From: Phenylobacterium deserti
GTDB taxonomy: Bacteria > Pseudomonadota > Alphaproteobacteria > Caulobacterales > Caulobacteraceae
DNA length: 32,023 nt
Assembly (NCBI GenBank): GCA_943332615.1
Contig: CALQQB010000057.1
Coordinates: forward strand, 1 to 32,023
Reading direction: 5' to 3'
Within the stretch, counting starts at the first letter, position 1. The number at the start of each line of letters is the position of its first letter. Shown piece after piece: positions 1-7,940 of this stretch. Position numbers and translations under genes: made by a program. The notes below the pieces were generated by a model. It was not told the DNA's origin, did not search any database, and was given only the letters and a program-made list of their open reading frames with translations.

Positions 1-106
1 AGGCCATCAGCAGGGCGTGCACCTTGGCCGCCGCCGCCAGGTCCATCTGCGCCAACTGGCCCAGCGCCTGCTGTTCGGCTTCGTGGAGATTGTCCGCGTC
101 GATCAT
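1..106 (-). CDS. Partial hypothetical protein, N-terminus only
   Basis: An open frame on the minus strand starts at an ATG at 106 and runs off the left edge, giving 35 residues beginning MIDADNLHEAEQQ. The visible part is alanine-, glutamine- and leucine-rich and looks helical. I do not recognise a family. It lies 91 bp downstream of the stop of the TIR/TPR gene on the same strand, so it could be cotranscribed. No clear Shine-Dalgarno precedes the ATG, and the frame stays open upstream of it, so the start is uncertain and the call rests only on an open frame with coding-like composition. Confidence 0.4.
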   Translation of the reverse strand, partial: MIDADNLHEAEQQALGQLAQMDLAAAAKVHALLMA

Positions 107-197
107 GCGCAGCAGTGAAACACAGCGGTACGTCAGAATCGGTCGTAGCTGAGCGGAGAGGGGTGGCGTTTTTTGGCTCGGAGGCCGGCAGCCAGCG

Positions 198-2111
198 TCA
201 GGGAAAGTTGAGCCTCTTGAGCAACGCCGCAAAGCGCGGATCGCTGCGGATCGGGTCGAGGAACGCATCGACCTTCAGGTCCACCAGCCCCGGATCCTTG
301 GCTTGGAGCGCATTTTCGAGCTCGGCGAACGCAAGGTCCTTGTCGCCGAGGGCCGCACGAATTTCGGCGTACTGGTAGCTCGAGACAGCGCCGTCCTGCG
401 CCTTGAGCTGCGCCAACATCCGTTCGGCGCCGGCGCGATCGTTCGTCCGCGCGGCCAGCACGCCCAGGCGCGCCAAGGTGAAGGTATCGCCGGGCCCGAT
501 GGCCCGATACTCGGTCTTTGCCTGCTCAATCCGCCCGAGCCCAAGCAGCGCGTCGCCGACCAAGGTGTGCACGTATCGACCTTCGGGCGAGATCCGCAGC
601 GCCCTGCGTCCGGCCTCGATCGCCTGCGCATAAAGCCGCAAGCTGAGAAGCACTTGAGCTTTGTACCGATGGCATCGCGCGTTCAAGGGATCGAGCGCGA
701 TAGCTTGATCGGCGATCCGCAGGGCCTCCTCTGAGCTCGCCAGGCACCGAAGGGTGAAGGCCCCTTTGGTCAGCACCTCCGGATCGCTTGGCGACAGGGC
801 GAGAGACCGTCTTATTTCCTGCAGCGCGCGCGGAAAATCGAGTTTCGTCAGCGCGACTGCGGAGAGGGCGGCGTGGGCCGAGCCCAACCTTGGCGCGAGC
901 GCCACGGCCTTCTGGGCAGCGGCATCCGCTTGCGCCAGCAGGTCGGCGACCTCGGTCGGAGACGGCGCAAAGTACCCGGCCTGGGTACTCAGGGCGTCGG
1001 ATTTCTGGACATAGGCTTCGGCGTAGTTGGGATCGCGGACGATCGCCGCGTCCGCCAGCGCGATCCGCCGGCGAACAGACTCAGGACTGGAGCCCCGCCC
1101 CAGCTTTCTGACCTGCAGGACGAGATCCTGAGCCACGCTGTCGGCGGTGCCGCCCAGGGTAATCGCCGCCTGCGCCGCAAGGCCGAGAGCGCCCCGGAGC
1201 GCGGTCGCCACCTTCTGGGCGATATCGGTCTGGATCCTGATCGCGTCGCCGGGCTGGCGGTCGTATTGTTGCGTCCACCGATAAGCCCCTGTGCGGCCAT
1301 CGATCAGCTCGGCGCTGACGCGGACCGTCGACGGTGACTGGCGAACGCTGCCGGTGAGGATGCTGGAGACGCCGAGCTTTCGGGCGATGGTGCGGGCGTC
1401 CTCGTTGCGCACCGCGATCGACGATGTCGCGCCGATGACGGTCAGCCCGCCAAGGCGGGCCAGCGCGCTCCGGATCTCATCGGCCATGCCGTCGGAGAAA
1501 TAGGCCTGGCCGGGGTCACCGCTCAGATTGGCGAACGGCAGCACGGCGATGCTCTTGGGCGCCGAGGCGGCGGAACGCGTCAGCAGCACCCATGCGCCAA
1601 CGCCGGCAACGGCGACGCCGGCGACCCCGGCGCCGCCCGCAACGAGCGCACGCCGCGAGATGCGCGGGGCGCGCACGGGCGGGTGCGGGCGAACGACAGG
1701 CTCGCCTGAAATCTGGCTGCGCACGGCGTCGGCGATCGCCTGGAACCCCGGGTCTGAGCGATCGCCGTTCCAGCCCAGCAGCGACAGAGCCTGGATTTCG
1801 CCGAAGCCCAGCGGCGGACGGACGGCGTCGAGGCGGATCGGAAGGTAGACGTCGCGCTCCTGCGCCCGCCGGGCCTCGTCCCGCACGAACTGTCCCTCAG
1901 GACCCACCGAGGCGTTCGTCCAGGCGACAATCACGCACCTTGCCGAGTCTAGGTTCGCCTCGATGTTTTGGTGCCAGTTCGCCCCGCCGCTGATGCGAGC
2001 GTCCCACCAGACACTGAAGCCCTCGGCTTCAAGCGCGTCCACCAATCGCCTGATGCGCGGCCGGTCGTCTGATTTGTAGGAGAGGAAAATGTCAGCCGCT
2101 GAACCCGTCAC
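198..2111 (-). CDS. TIR domain / TolB-like / TPR membrane protein
   Basis: This 637-residue protein joins four parts. Residues 6-125 are a TIR domain, opening with DIFLSYKSDD and carrying the WWD segment and a conserved-position acid in FVRDEA (E79), the region that holds the catalytic Glu in TIR NADases. Residues 155-177 form one hydrophobic segment preceded by SRR. Residues 186-310 are a TolB/FlgO-like domain (KSIAVLPFANLSGD, FSDGMADEI), as seen in many proteobacterial cyclase-like and TPR proteins. From about 340 to the end are TPR-type helical repeats. The topology suggests a cytoplasmic TIR and a periplasmic TolB/TPR part. The start is a GTG with GGAGG 4 nt upstream (2116-2120). The role is unknown: signalling scaffold or NAD-consuming effector are both possible. 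The domain calls are firm, the function is not. Confidence 0.9.
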   Translation of the reverse strand: MTGSAADIFLSYKSDDRPRIRRLVDALEAEGFSVWWDARISGGANWHQNIEANLDSARCVIVAWTNASVGPEGQFVRDEARRAQERDVYLPIRLDAVRPPLGFGEIQALSLLGWNGDRSDPGFQAIADAVRSQISGEPVVRPHPPVRAPRISRRALVAGGAGVAGVAVAGVGAWVLLTRSAASAPKSIAVLPFANLSGDPGQAYFSDGMADEIRSALARLGGLTVIGATSSIAVRNEDARTIARKLGVSSILTGSVRQSPSTVRVSAELIDGRTGAYRWTQQYDRQPGDAIRIQTDIAQKVATALRGALGLAAQAAITLGGTADSVAQDLVLQVRKLGRGSSPESVRRRIALADAAIVRDPNYAEAYVQKSDALSTQAGYFAPSPTEVADLLAQADAAAQKAVALAPRLGSAHAALSAVALTKLDFPRALQEIRRSLALSPSDPEVLTKGAFTLRCLASSEEALRIADQAIALDPLNARCHRYKAQVLLSLRLYAQAIEAGRRALRISPEGRYVHTLVGDALLGLGRIEQAKTEYRAIGPGDTFTLARLGVLAARTNDRAGAERMLAQLKAQDGAVSSYQYAEIRAALGDKDLAFAELENALQAKDPGLVDLKVDAFLDPIRSDPRFAALLKRLNFP

Positions 2112-2137
2112 GCAGCCTCCACACCATGGCGTATACT

Positions 2138-2165
2138 ATCCTAAGGCAGCGCTGGGCATTAACAA
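2138..2165 (-). promoter_or_regulatory. Possible promoter of the TIR/TPR gene
   Basis: Read on the minus strand, TTGTTA (2160-2165) and TAGGAT (2138-2143) are separated by 16 bp, about 30 bp upstream of the GTG start, in the divergent space shared with lysS. The boxes resemble a housekeeping promoter but the match is by eye only. Confidence 0.3.
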
Positions 2166-2283
2166 GTGCGTCAGGGCGAGCATGGCTGGCGGCGCGATGT
2201 CGGCAGCGGATCGAAAGCGCGCGCCGCTTGCCCCGCTGCGATTGCGCTTGAGCCCGCAGCGTTCGGAGGTTAGGCCGCCCGCC

Positions 2284-3972
2284 ATGTCGACCCTCCAAGG
2301 ACTGTCCCACGCCGCGCGCGAGGCCAAGAGCTGGCCGTTCGAGCAGGCGCGGCTGCTGCTGGACCGCATCACCCGCAACCGCCTCTCCGACGCGGAGCGC
2401 GATCTCGTGGCGGTCCTGTTCGCGCAGGGCAAGTTCCTTGAGGCCGTGGCGACGATCCCAGCGCTGGCCAGGCCGGTGATCTTCCAGTGCGGCTATGGCG
2501 CCTCCGGCCTGCCGCACCTGGGCACCTTCGGCGAGGCGACGCGGCCGACCATCGTGCGCAACGCCTTCCGGGCGCTGACCGAGGACGCGATCCCGACTGA
2601 GCTGATCGTGTTCTCAGACGACATGGACGGGTTCCGGAAGATCCCGGACAACGTGCCCAACCGCGAGATGCTGGAAGAGGATCGCGACAAGCCGGTCACC
2701 TCGGTGCGTGACCCGTTCGGCGCGTACGAGAGCTTCGGGGCGCACAATAACGCCCGACTGCGCGCCTTCCTCGACGGCTTCGGGTTCGACTACACCTTCA
2801 TGAGCTCGACCGAGACCTACAAGTCCGGGCGGTTCGACGCGGTGCTGCTGAACATGCTGGCGCGGTTCGACAAGGTGCAGGCGATCATGCTGCCGACCTT
2901 GGGCGAAGAGCGGCGGGCGACCTATTCGCCGTTCCTGCCGATCAGCCCCAAGTCGGGCCGGGTGCTGCAGGTTCCGACGCTGGCGCGCAACGCCGAGGCC
3001 GGCACCATCACCTTCCGCGACGAGGACGGCGAGCTGACCGAGGTTCCGGTGACCGGCGGCCATGTGAAGCTGCAGTGGCGGCCGGACTGGGCGGCGCGCT
3101 GGACGGCGCTGGAGGTCGACTTCGAGGCCTCGGGCAAGGACCTGGTGGACAGCGTGCGCGTGTCCAACCGCGTCTGCCAGGCGCTGGGCGGGACGCCGCC
3201 GGAGGCGTTCCATTTCGAGCTGTTCATGGACGAGCAGAACCAGAAGATCTCCAAGTCCAAGGGCAACGGCCTGACCATGGAGGAGTGGCTGCGCTACGGC
3301 ACGCCGGAGAGCCTGACCTACTACATGTTCCAGTCGCCGAAGTCGGCCAAGCGGCTCTATTTCGACGTGATCCCCAAGGCCACCGACGAATATCTGCAGC
3401 AGCTCGACAGCCTGAACCGCAAGAAGGCGGAGGGCGACAACGCCCCGCAGCTGGACAACCCGGCCTGGCACGTCCACCGCGGCGATCCGCCGGCCACGGG
3501 CTCGCCGGTGAGCTTTTCGCTGCTGCTGAACCTGGTGTCGGCGGCGGACGCTTCGACCAAGGACCTGCTGTGGGCCTTCATCGCCCGCTATCTGCCCGGC
3601 GCGACGCCGCAGAGCGAGCCGCTGCTCGACAGGCTCGCGGGCTATGCGATCAACTACTACGAGGATTTCGTGAAGCCCTCGAAGCGGTTCCGTGCGCCCA
3701 CCGGCCAGGAGCGCGCGGCGATGGAAGACCTGGCGGCCAAGCTCAAGGCGCTGCCGGCCGGCGCCGACGCCGAGGCGATCCAGAACCTGGTGTTCGAAGT
3801 GGGCAAGACCGCCGGATTCGAGCCGCTGCGCCTGTGGTTTTCTGCCCTCTACGAAGTGCTGCTGGGCCAGAGCCAGGGGCCGCGGTTCGGCAGCTTCGTG
3901 GCGATCTTCGGCGTGGACCGCACACTCGCCCTGATCGCGCGGGCTCTGGCCGGAGAGCTGGTCGCGCCATAG
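2284..3972 (+). CDS. lysS: Lysine--tRNA ligase, class I
   Basis: The gene encodes the cytoplasmic enzyme that charges tRNA-Lys with lysine at the cost of ATP. It is the class I (archaeal/alphaproteobacterial) form. The HIGH-equivalent is GASGLPHLGT at residues 72-81, and the KMSKS loop is KISKS at 321-325. The anticodon-binding helical domain fills the C-terminal third. I chose the ATG at 2284 (562 residues), with CGGAGG at 2264-2269 upstream. The frame is open further back to an ATG at 2089, but that stretch overlaps the divergent gene's start and its translation is low-complexity and unlike the family. About 60 residues precede the Rossmann core, somewhat more than I expect for the family. 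Identification is secure. Confidence 0.95.
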   Translation: MSTLQGLSHAAREAKSWPFEQARLLLDRITRNRLSDAERDLVAVLFAQGKFLEAVATIPALARPVIFQCGYGASGLPHLGTFGEATRPTIVRNAFRALTEDAIPTELIVFSDDMDGFRKIPDNVPNREMLEEDRDKPVTSVRDPFGAYESFGAHNNARLRAFLDGFGFDYTFMSSTETYKSGRFDAVLLNMLARFDKVQAIMLPTLGEERRATYSPFLPISPKSGRVLQVPTLARNAEAGTITFRDEDGELTEVPVTGGHVKLQWRPDWAARWTALEVDFEASGKDLVDSVRVSNRVCQALGGTPPEAFHFELFMDEQNQKISKSKGNGLTMEEWLRYGTPESLTYYMFQSPKSAKRLYFDVIPKATDEYLQQLDSLNRKKAEGDNAPQLDNPAWHVHRGDPPATGSPVSFSLLLNLVSAADASTKDLLWAFIARYLPGATPQSEPLLDRLAGYAINYYEDFVKPSKRFRAPTGQERAAMEDLAAKLKALPAGADAEAIQNLVFEVGKTAGFEPLRLWFSALYEVLLGQSQGPRFGSFVAIFGVDRTLALIARALAGELVAP

Positions 3973-4053
3973 GCGGCCCATCTGGTCTGCGCGCCTGTGA
4001 CGCGGCGGGCATTAGGGATTATCTCGACGTTTGGTTGCAGACTGCTTCGCAGG

Positions 4054-4653
4054 ATGGAGCCTCCCTTGTCCGAAACCCATCGCCTGCACAGCCTCAACAG
4101 CTATGAAATCCTGGATACCGCGCCGGAGGAGGCGTTCGATCGCCTGACCCGGCTGGCGGCCGACCTGTTCGACGCGCCGGTGGCCCTGATCAGCCTGATC
4201 GACGCCGATCGCCAATGGGTCAAGTCTGGGGTCGGGACCGATCAATCCGAATGGCCGCGCGCGATCGCATTCTGCGCGCACGCGATCGGGCTGGAGGCCG
4301 AGGCGGTGATGATCGTCGAGGACGCCACCCTGGATCCGCGGTTCAAGGACCACCCGCAGGTCACCGGCGGTCCGCGCATCCGCTTCTACGCCGCCGCGGT
4401 GTTGACCAGCCCGTCGGGGCACAATCTCGGGACCCTGTGCGTGATGGACGATCGGACCCGGCCGCGCCTGACGGGGGCGGAGGTCGAACGCCTGCGGGCC
4501 CTGGCCCATATCGCGGTCGATGAACTGGAACTCCGCCGCGTCCGCCGCCGCGCGGCGCAGGCGCAGCAGACGTTGCAGCGGCTGGCCGGCATGGCGGGCG
4601 AAGAGCCGCCTGCCGACGAGGCCAGCGCCGAAGGTTTCCGCCGCGCCGGCTAA
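4054..4653 (+). CDS. GAF domain protein, stand-alone
   Basis: This 199-residue protein is almost entirely one GAF domain (about residues 15-160), a small-molecule or redox sensing fold. Typical landmarks are the leading LNSYEILDTAPEEAFDRL, the FCAHAI segment, DPRFKDHP and LGTLCVMD. A charged, arginine-rich helix follows to residue 185, and there is no kinase, GGDEF or other output domain. It may act through a partner or through dimerisation. The start is uncertain: the ATG at 4054 fits the family's N-terminus but lacks a good Shine-Dalgarno, and a GTG at 3997 and a TTG at 4066 are in frame. Its stop overlaps the convergent metalloprotease stop by 4 bp. Ligand and partner are unknown. Confidence 0.85.
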   Translation: MEPPLSETHRLHSLNSYEILDTAPEEAFDRLTRLAADLFDAPVALISLIDADRQWVKSGVGTDQSEWPRAIAFCAHAIGLEAEAVMIVEDATLDPRFKDHPQVTGGPRIRFYAAAVLTSPSGHNLGTLCVMDDRTRPRLTGAEVERLRALAHIAVDELELRRVRRRAAQAQQTLQRLAGMAGEEPPADEASAEGFRRAG

Positions 4654-7097
4654 CGCTCGTCGTCCCCGATCGGCATGCCGGGGGGCGCTTCGGGCCGACG
4701 TTTGGCCTGGGCCAGCACGCGGGCAAGTTCGTCCTTGTCGGTCAGCAGGGTCGCGAGTGTCAGGCGGTGGGCGCGGTCGGACGGATCGGCCCCGGGAGCC
4801 GCCTTCAGTTTCGCGGCGAGATCGGCGAGGCGCTGGGTGAGCTCGGACTTCGCGGAGGATGACACGTCGGCGCGGCGCGCCGTGGCGGCCAGTTCCAGCG
4901 CCGTGCGGACCTGGACGCGGCGGGCGATCTCGGCGAGGCGACCGGTCGCGGGGGTGAAGGCCTGGGCCAGCAGCTTGTCCGTCACCTCGCCGACCCCGGG
5001 CTGGCCGGGGTCGCGTCGGTGCTGCTCGGTCAGGCGGGCCAGGCGTTCAGGGGCGAGGATGGCGTCGAGCACGATGCCCGCGCCCACATCCGCGGCGACC
5101 AGAGCGTCAAATACCGGGCCGCTGGCCCCGTCGAACACTTCGATGTCGTACTGGCGGTCGCCGCCGCCGGACTGGCCCGAGGAGAGCAGCGGGATCAGAG
5201 CCTCGGGGGTGTCGAGCGCGTCCGGCGCCATGGCGGCCAGCAGCCCTGACAGCGCGGCGCGCTGGTCGGCGGCGGGGACGACGTTCGCCGTCATGGCCGC
5301 ATCGCCCTTCACGGCGTAGCTGAACTCGACCCCGCCCAATAGTTTGGCGGTGGCCTCCACCTGGTAGCGATGGAGCAGATAGATCGGCACATATTTGCGC
5401 TTCAGCGCCTGCGCGGCCTCGCCCGGGCGCAGCGCCTGCGGGCCGAAGCGATCTATGGCGACGCGGCGGACGGCCATCAGCCGGGCGAGCTCCGCCACGG
5501 GGTCGGCGCCATCGTCCCAAATGGCGGCGTGCGGCTGGCCTGTGCCGACGCCGCGCGCATCCTGGTCGGTGATGTAGCGCAGGGTCGCCTGGGCCTTCGC
5601 CGCCTTAGCGACCGGGTCGCCGTCGCCGTAGAGCCAGTCGACGGTGAAGCGGTCCCAGGGGCCGATGCCGACGCCATAGGCGTCGCTCAGGTCGATCTGG
5701 TTCGCGGTGAGTTTCACCCGAGGTGGCGGGTAGTCCATGACTGAAGCGCGGTCCTGGCTGGAGGCCGCGAAATTGTGGGCGAAGCCCAGGGAATGGCCGA
5801 CCTCGTGGGCCGCCAGCGCGCGGATACGGGAAAGCGACACCTGGATCGGGTCGTTCGGTCCGCCTTGGCCGGACTTGTCGGCGCCCACCAGGCCTTCGAA
5901 GATCAGCATGTCCTGGCGGACCCGGAGCGCGCCCAGCAGCACTGAGCCCTTGATGATCTCGCCGGTGCGCGGGTCGCTGACCGCCTGGCCGTAGGACCAG
6001 CCGCGGGTAGCGCGATCGACCCAGTTGATGACGTTGTAGCGGATGTCCAGCGGGTCGGCGCCTTCGGGCATGATCTCCACGCGGTAGGCGTCCTTGTAAC
6101 CCGCCGCCTCAAAGGCCTTGGCCCACCAGGCGGCGCCTTCCCGCAGGGCGGTGCGGATTGGTTCGGGCGCGGCGCGATCCACGTAGAACACGATCGGCGC
6201 CTTCACCGTCGAGACGGAGGCGGTCGGATCGGTCTTTTCCAGGCGGAAGCGGCGGGCGACGCGCTGGACGATGTCCCGGTCGAGCGGCGCAGCGTAGTCG
6301 AGCACCAGGGCGTCGAAGGCGCCGGAGCGCGGGTCGAACGGGCGGGCCTGGTAGCCGGGCTCGGGTAAGCTGATCAGGCTATGGCGCACCACCAGGGTGA
6401 TGGTGCGCGGGTCGGGGGCGATGTTGCGGGTCTCGGGGCCGGGGGTGTCGGAAGCATAGCTCTGGATGGCCTCGAACTCGAGGTTCCGCGGGAACACCTT
6501 CACGGCGGCCGGGTCGGCCATGGTGAGGTCGGCCACCAGCTTGTAGCCGGGCTCGCCGGAGGTCTTGAGCGCATCGACGACGCCGATGGAGTCGCGGGTC
6601 AGGAAGCTTGCGATGTCCACCAGCAGGCGACCATCCGGGAGGGTCGCCTCGACCTTTCCGGCCCAGACCACGGACGTGGCGAAGGCTTCGCGTGCGGCGG
6701 CCTGCTCGGCGGCCGGCGCGCCGGCGGCGCGGAACCGGGGGTTCTCGAACTCAGCCAGGACGCGGCCACCGACCCGGCGGAAGGCCAGAACCTGGGTGTC
6801 GGAGATGCGGGCCCGGTCGAGGCCCACCGGCGCGGAACCGAGGCCGGTGCGCAGCGCGGTGACGTAGATAAAGCGACCGGCGACGCCCTGGCTGTCTGGG
6901 GCCGGCAGGGCCAGCAGGATGCGGCCCTTGGCGGCATCGACATAGACCGGGATCAGGCCCTCCTGGCGGGTAAGGCCGGCGACGGGATCGGCCGCCGCAG
7001 GCAGGGACACCTGCGCCTTAGCCGCCCACGCTGAACTCGACGGCGCAAGCGCCACAGCCACCGCCAGGCCGGCCCCGGCCCACCCCAAACGCTTCAA
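4650..7097 (-). CDS. Exported zinc-dependent metalloprotease (DUF5117/DUF4953 type)
   Basis: This large secreted or periplasmic metallopeptidase belongs to the met-zincin-like family annotated with DUF5118, DUF5117 and DUF4953. With a TTG start at 7097 it has 815 residues. The first 27 form a signal peptide ending SSSAWA. The zinc site is HEVGHSLGFAH at residues 431-441, matching HExxHxxGxxH, and a VMDYPPP segment about 18 residues later suits the met-turn. The TTG is preferred because GGGGGT lies 6 nt upstream and the signal peptide begins there; an in-frame ATG at 7196 would add 33 cysteine-rich residues in front of the signal peptide. The stop overlaps the GAF gene's stop. Substrates are unknown. 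The gene is divergent from the MerR regulator, which could control it. Confidence 0.9.
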   Translation of the reverse strand: MKRLGWAGAGLAVAVALAPSSSAWAAKAQVSLPAAADPVAGLTRQEGLIPVYVDAAKGRILLALPAPDSQGVAGRFIYVTALRTGLGSAPVGLDRARISDTQVLAFRRVGGRVLAEFENPRFRAAGAPAAEQAAAREAFATSVVWAGKVEATLPDGRLLVDIASFLTRDSIGVVDALKTSGEPGYKLVADLTMADPAAVKVFPRNLEFEAIQSYASDTPGPETRNIAPDPRTITLVVRHSLISLPEPGYQARPFDPRSGAFDALVLDYAAPLDRDIVQRVARRFRLEKTDPTASVSTVKAPIVFYVDRAAPEPIRTALREGAAWWAKAFEAAGYKDAYRVEIMPEGADPLDIRYNVINWVDRATRGWSYGQAVSDPRTGEIIKGSVLLGALRVRQDMLIFEGLVGADKSGQGGPNDPIQVSLSRIRALAAHEVGHSLGFAHNFAASSQDRASVMDYPPPRVKLTANQIDLSDAYGVGIGPWDRFTVDWLYGDGDPVAKAAKAQATLRYITDQDARGVGTGQPHAAIWDDGADPVAELARLMAVRRVAIDRFGPQALRPGEAAQALKRKYVPIYLLHRYQVEATAKLLGGVEFSYAVKGDAAMTANVVPAADQRAALSGLLAAMAPDALDTPEALIPLLSSGQSGGGDRQYDIEVFDGASGPVFDALVAADVGAGIVLDAILAPERLARLTEQHRRDPGQPGVGEVTDKLLAQAFTPATGRLAEIARRVQVRTALELAATARRADVSSSAKSELTQRLADLAAKLKAAPGADPSDRAHRLTLATLLTDKDELARVLAQAKRRPEAPPGMPIGDDER

Positions 7098-7201
7098 CTT
7101 TCGACCCCCGAAGACGACAGATTGATTGCAACCTAGACCATCATCGCAGCCGGTCGAGCAGCTTGCGGCGCACCCGGTCCGACCACCAATAAGCACGATC
7201 G

Positions 7202-7217
7202 TTCACTTTAGAGTGAA
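7202..7217. promoter_or_regulatory. Inverted repeat TTCACT-N4-AGTGAA
   Basis: A perfect 6-bp inverted repeat with a TTAG centre lies between the divergent metalloprotease and MerR genes, about 100 bp from each start codon. It is a plausible operator for a dimeric regulator, possibly the MerR protein itself. No factor can be assigned from sequence. Confidence 0.4.
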
Positions 7218-7243
7218 GCCGCCAGGGCGAACGGCGGTCTCCC

Positions 7244-7288
7244 TTGACGTAAACGGAAGCCTGACCTTAGTTGGTTATCAACGATAAC
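7244..7288 (+). promoter_or_regulatory. Probable merR promoter with overlapping palindrome
   Basis: TTGACG (7244-7249) and TTAGTT (7267-7272) are spaced by 17 bp, and the first box begins TTGACGTAAACG, which resembles half-sites of LiuR-like MerR regulators. A perfect inverted repeat, GTTATC-AAC-GATAAC (7274-7288), covers the predicted transcription start, as expected for autoregulation. The start codon at 7310 follows with AAGGAG at 7296-7301. The placement is consistent but is read by eye. Confidence 0.5.
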
Positions 7289-7309
7289 ACGAAGGAAGGA
7301 GCGTCCAAG

Positions 7310-7777
7310 ATGCCCACGGACCTGCGCCGTCCGGCCCGGACTTACACGATCCGGCAGCTGTGTCTTGAATTCAAGTGCACGCCACGCGCCCTGCGCTTCT
7401 ACGAGGACAAGGGCCTGCTCAACCCCGCCCGTGACGGGATGAACCGGGTCTATACCTACCGCGATCGTGGGCGCCTGGTGCTGATCCTGCGCGGCAAGCG
7501 GGTGGGTCTCTCGCTGGCCGAGATCGGCGAGATTCTCGACCTCTACGAAGCCGACGACAGCGGCGCCGCCCAGGCGGAAAAGAGCCTTCGCAAGTTCAGG
7601 GAGCGCATCGTCGCCCTGGAGCAGCAGAAGAAGGACATCGACGACGCCATCGCCCAGCTCCAGTCCGGCATCGCCGACATGGAGAAGCGTCTGGCCGAGA
7701 CGCGCCCCGACCTGTTGCCCCGCGCCGACGCCTACGACCAGGTGCTGCGTCGCCGGCTGGACGGGGTGGAGGCCTAG
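7310..7777 (+). CDS. MerR family transcriptional regulator
   Basis: This 155-residue DNA-binding protein has the MerR winged helix at residues 10-80 (YTIRQLCLEF, RALRFYEDKGLL, RVYTYRDRGRL, LAEIGEILDLY) and a coiled-coil dimerisation helix at about 95-130 (ALEQQKKDIDDAIAQL). There is no metal-binding cysteine cluster, so it belongs with metabolite-responsive MerR proteins such as those controlling fatty-acid or branched-chain catabolism. The ATG at 7310 has AAGGAG 8 nt upstream; an in-frame TTG at 7271 is rejected because it overlaps the predicted promoter. The next gene is an acyl-CoA dehydrogenase, so regulation of acyl-CoA oxidation is a fair inference. The inducer is unknown. Confidence 0.92.
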   Translation: MPTDLRRPARTYTIRQLCLEFKCTPRALRFYEDKGLLNPARDGMNRVYTYRDRGRLVLILRGKRVGLSLAEIGEILDLYEADDSGAAQAEKSLRKFRERIVALEQQKKDIDDAIAQLQSGIADMEKRLAETRPDLLPRADAYDQVLRRRLDGVEA

Positions 7778-7796
7778 GCTTCCCTTCCCTGCCTTC

Positions 7797-7914
7797 ATGG
7801 GGAGGGACCGCTCGCCGGAGGCGAGCAGGGTGGGGTAGTAAGGGCCAGAATGGTGGAGTCGGGTACGATCCAGGCTTCCCCACCCTGGCCGCTACGCGGC
7901 CTGTCCCTCCCCAT
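7797..7914. repeat. Composite palindromic repeat (REP-like)
   Basis: The merR-acyl-CoA dehydrogenase gap is filled by a nested palindrome. ATGGGGAGGGAC (7797-7808) pairs with GTCCCTCCCCAT (7903-7914), and CAGGGTGGGG (7826-7835) pairs with CCCCACCCTG (7878-7887). Each half also holds its own small hairpin, CTCGCC-GGA-GGCGAG on the left and GGCCGC-TAC-GCGGCC on the right. It resembles the mobile extragenic palindromes of Caulobacterales. Its RNA would fold strongly and could separate expression of the two genes. Confidence 0.75.
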
Positions 7915-7940
7915 TAAAGGAGGGGAAAGCGGAGATTTGA

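Noticed and set aside
2614..3981. 455-codon open frame antisense to lysS
   Set aside because: It mirrors a well-conserved synthetase, is Arg/Gly/His-rich shadow translation, and has no family likeness or ribosome-binding site.
7097..7196. ATG start at 7196 for the metalloprotease
   Set aside because: It would put 33 residues, four of them Cys, before an otherwise clean signal peptide; the TTG at 7097 has the better ribosome-binding site.
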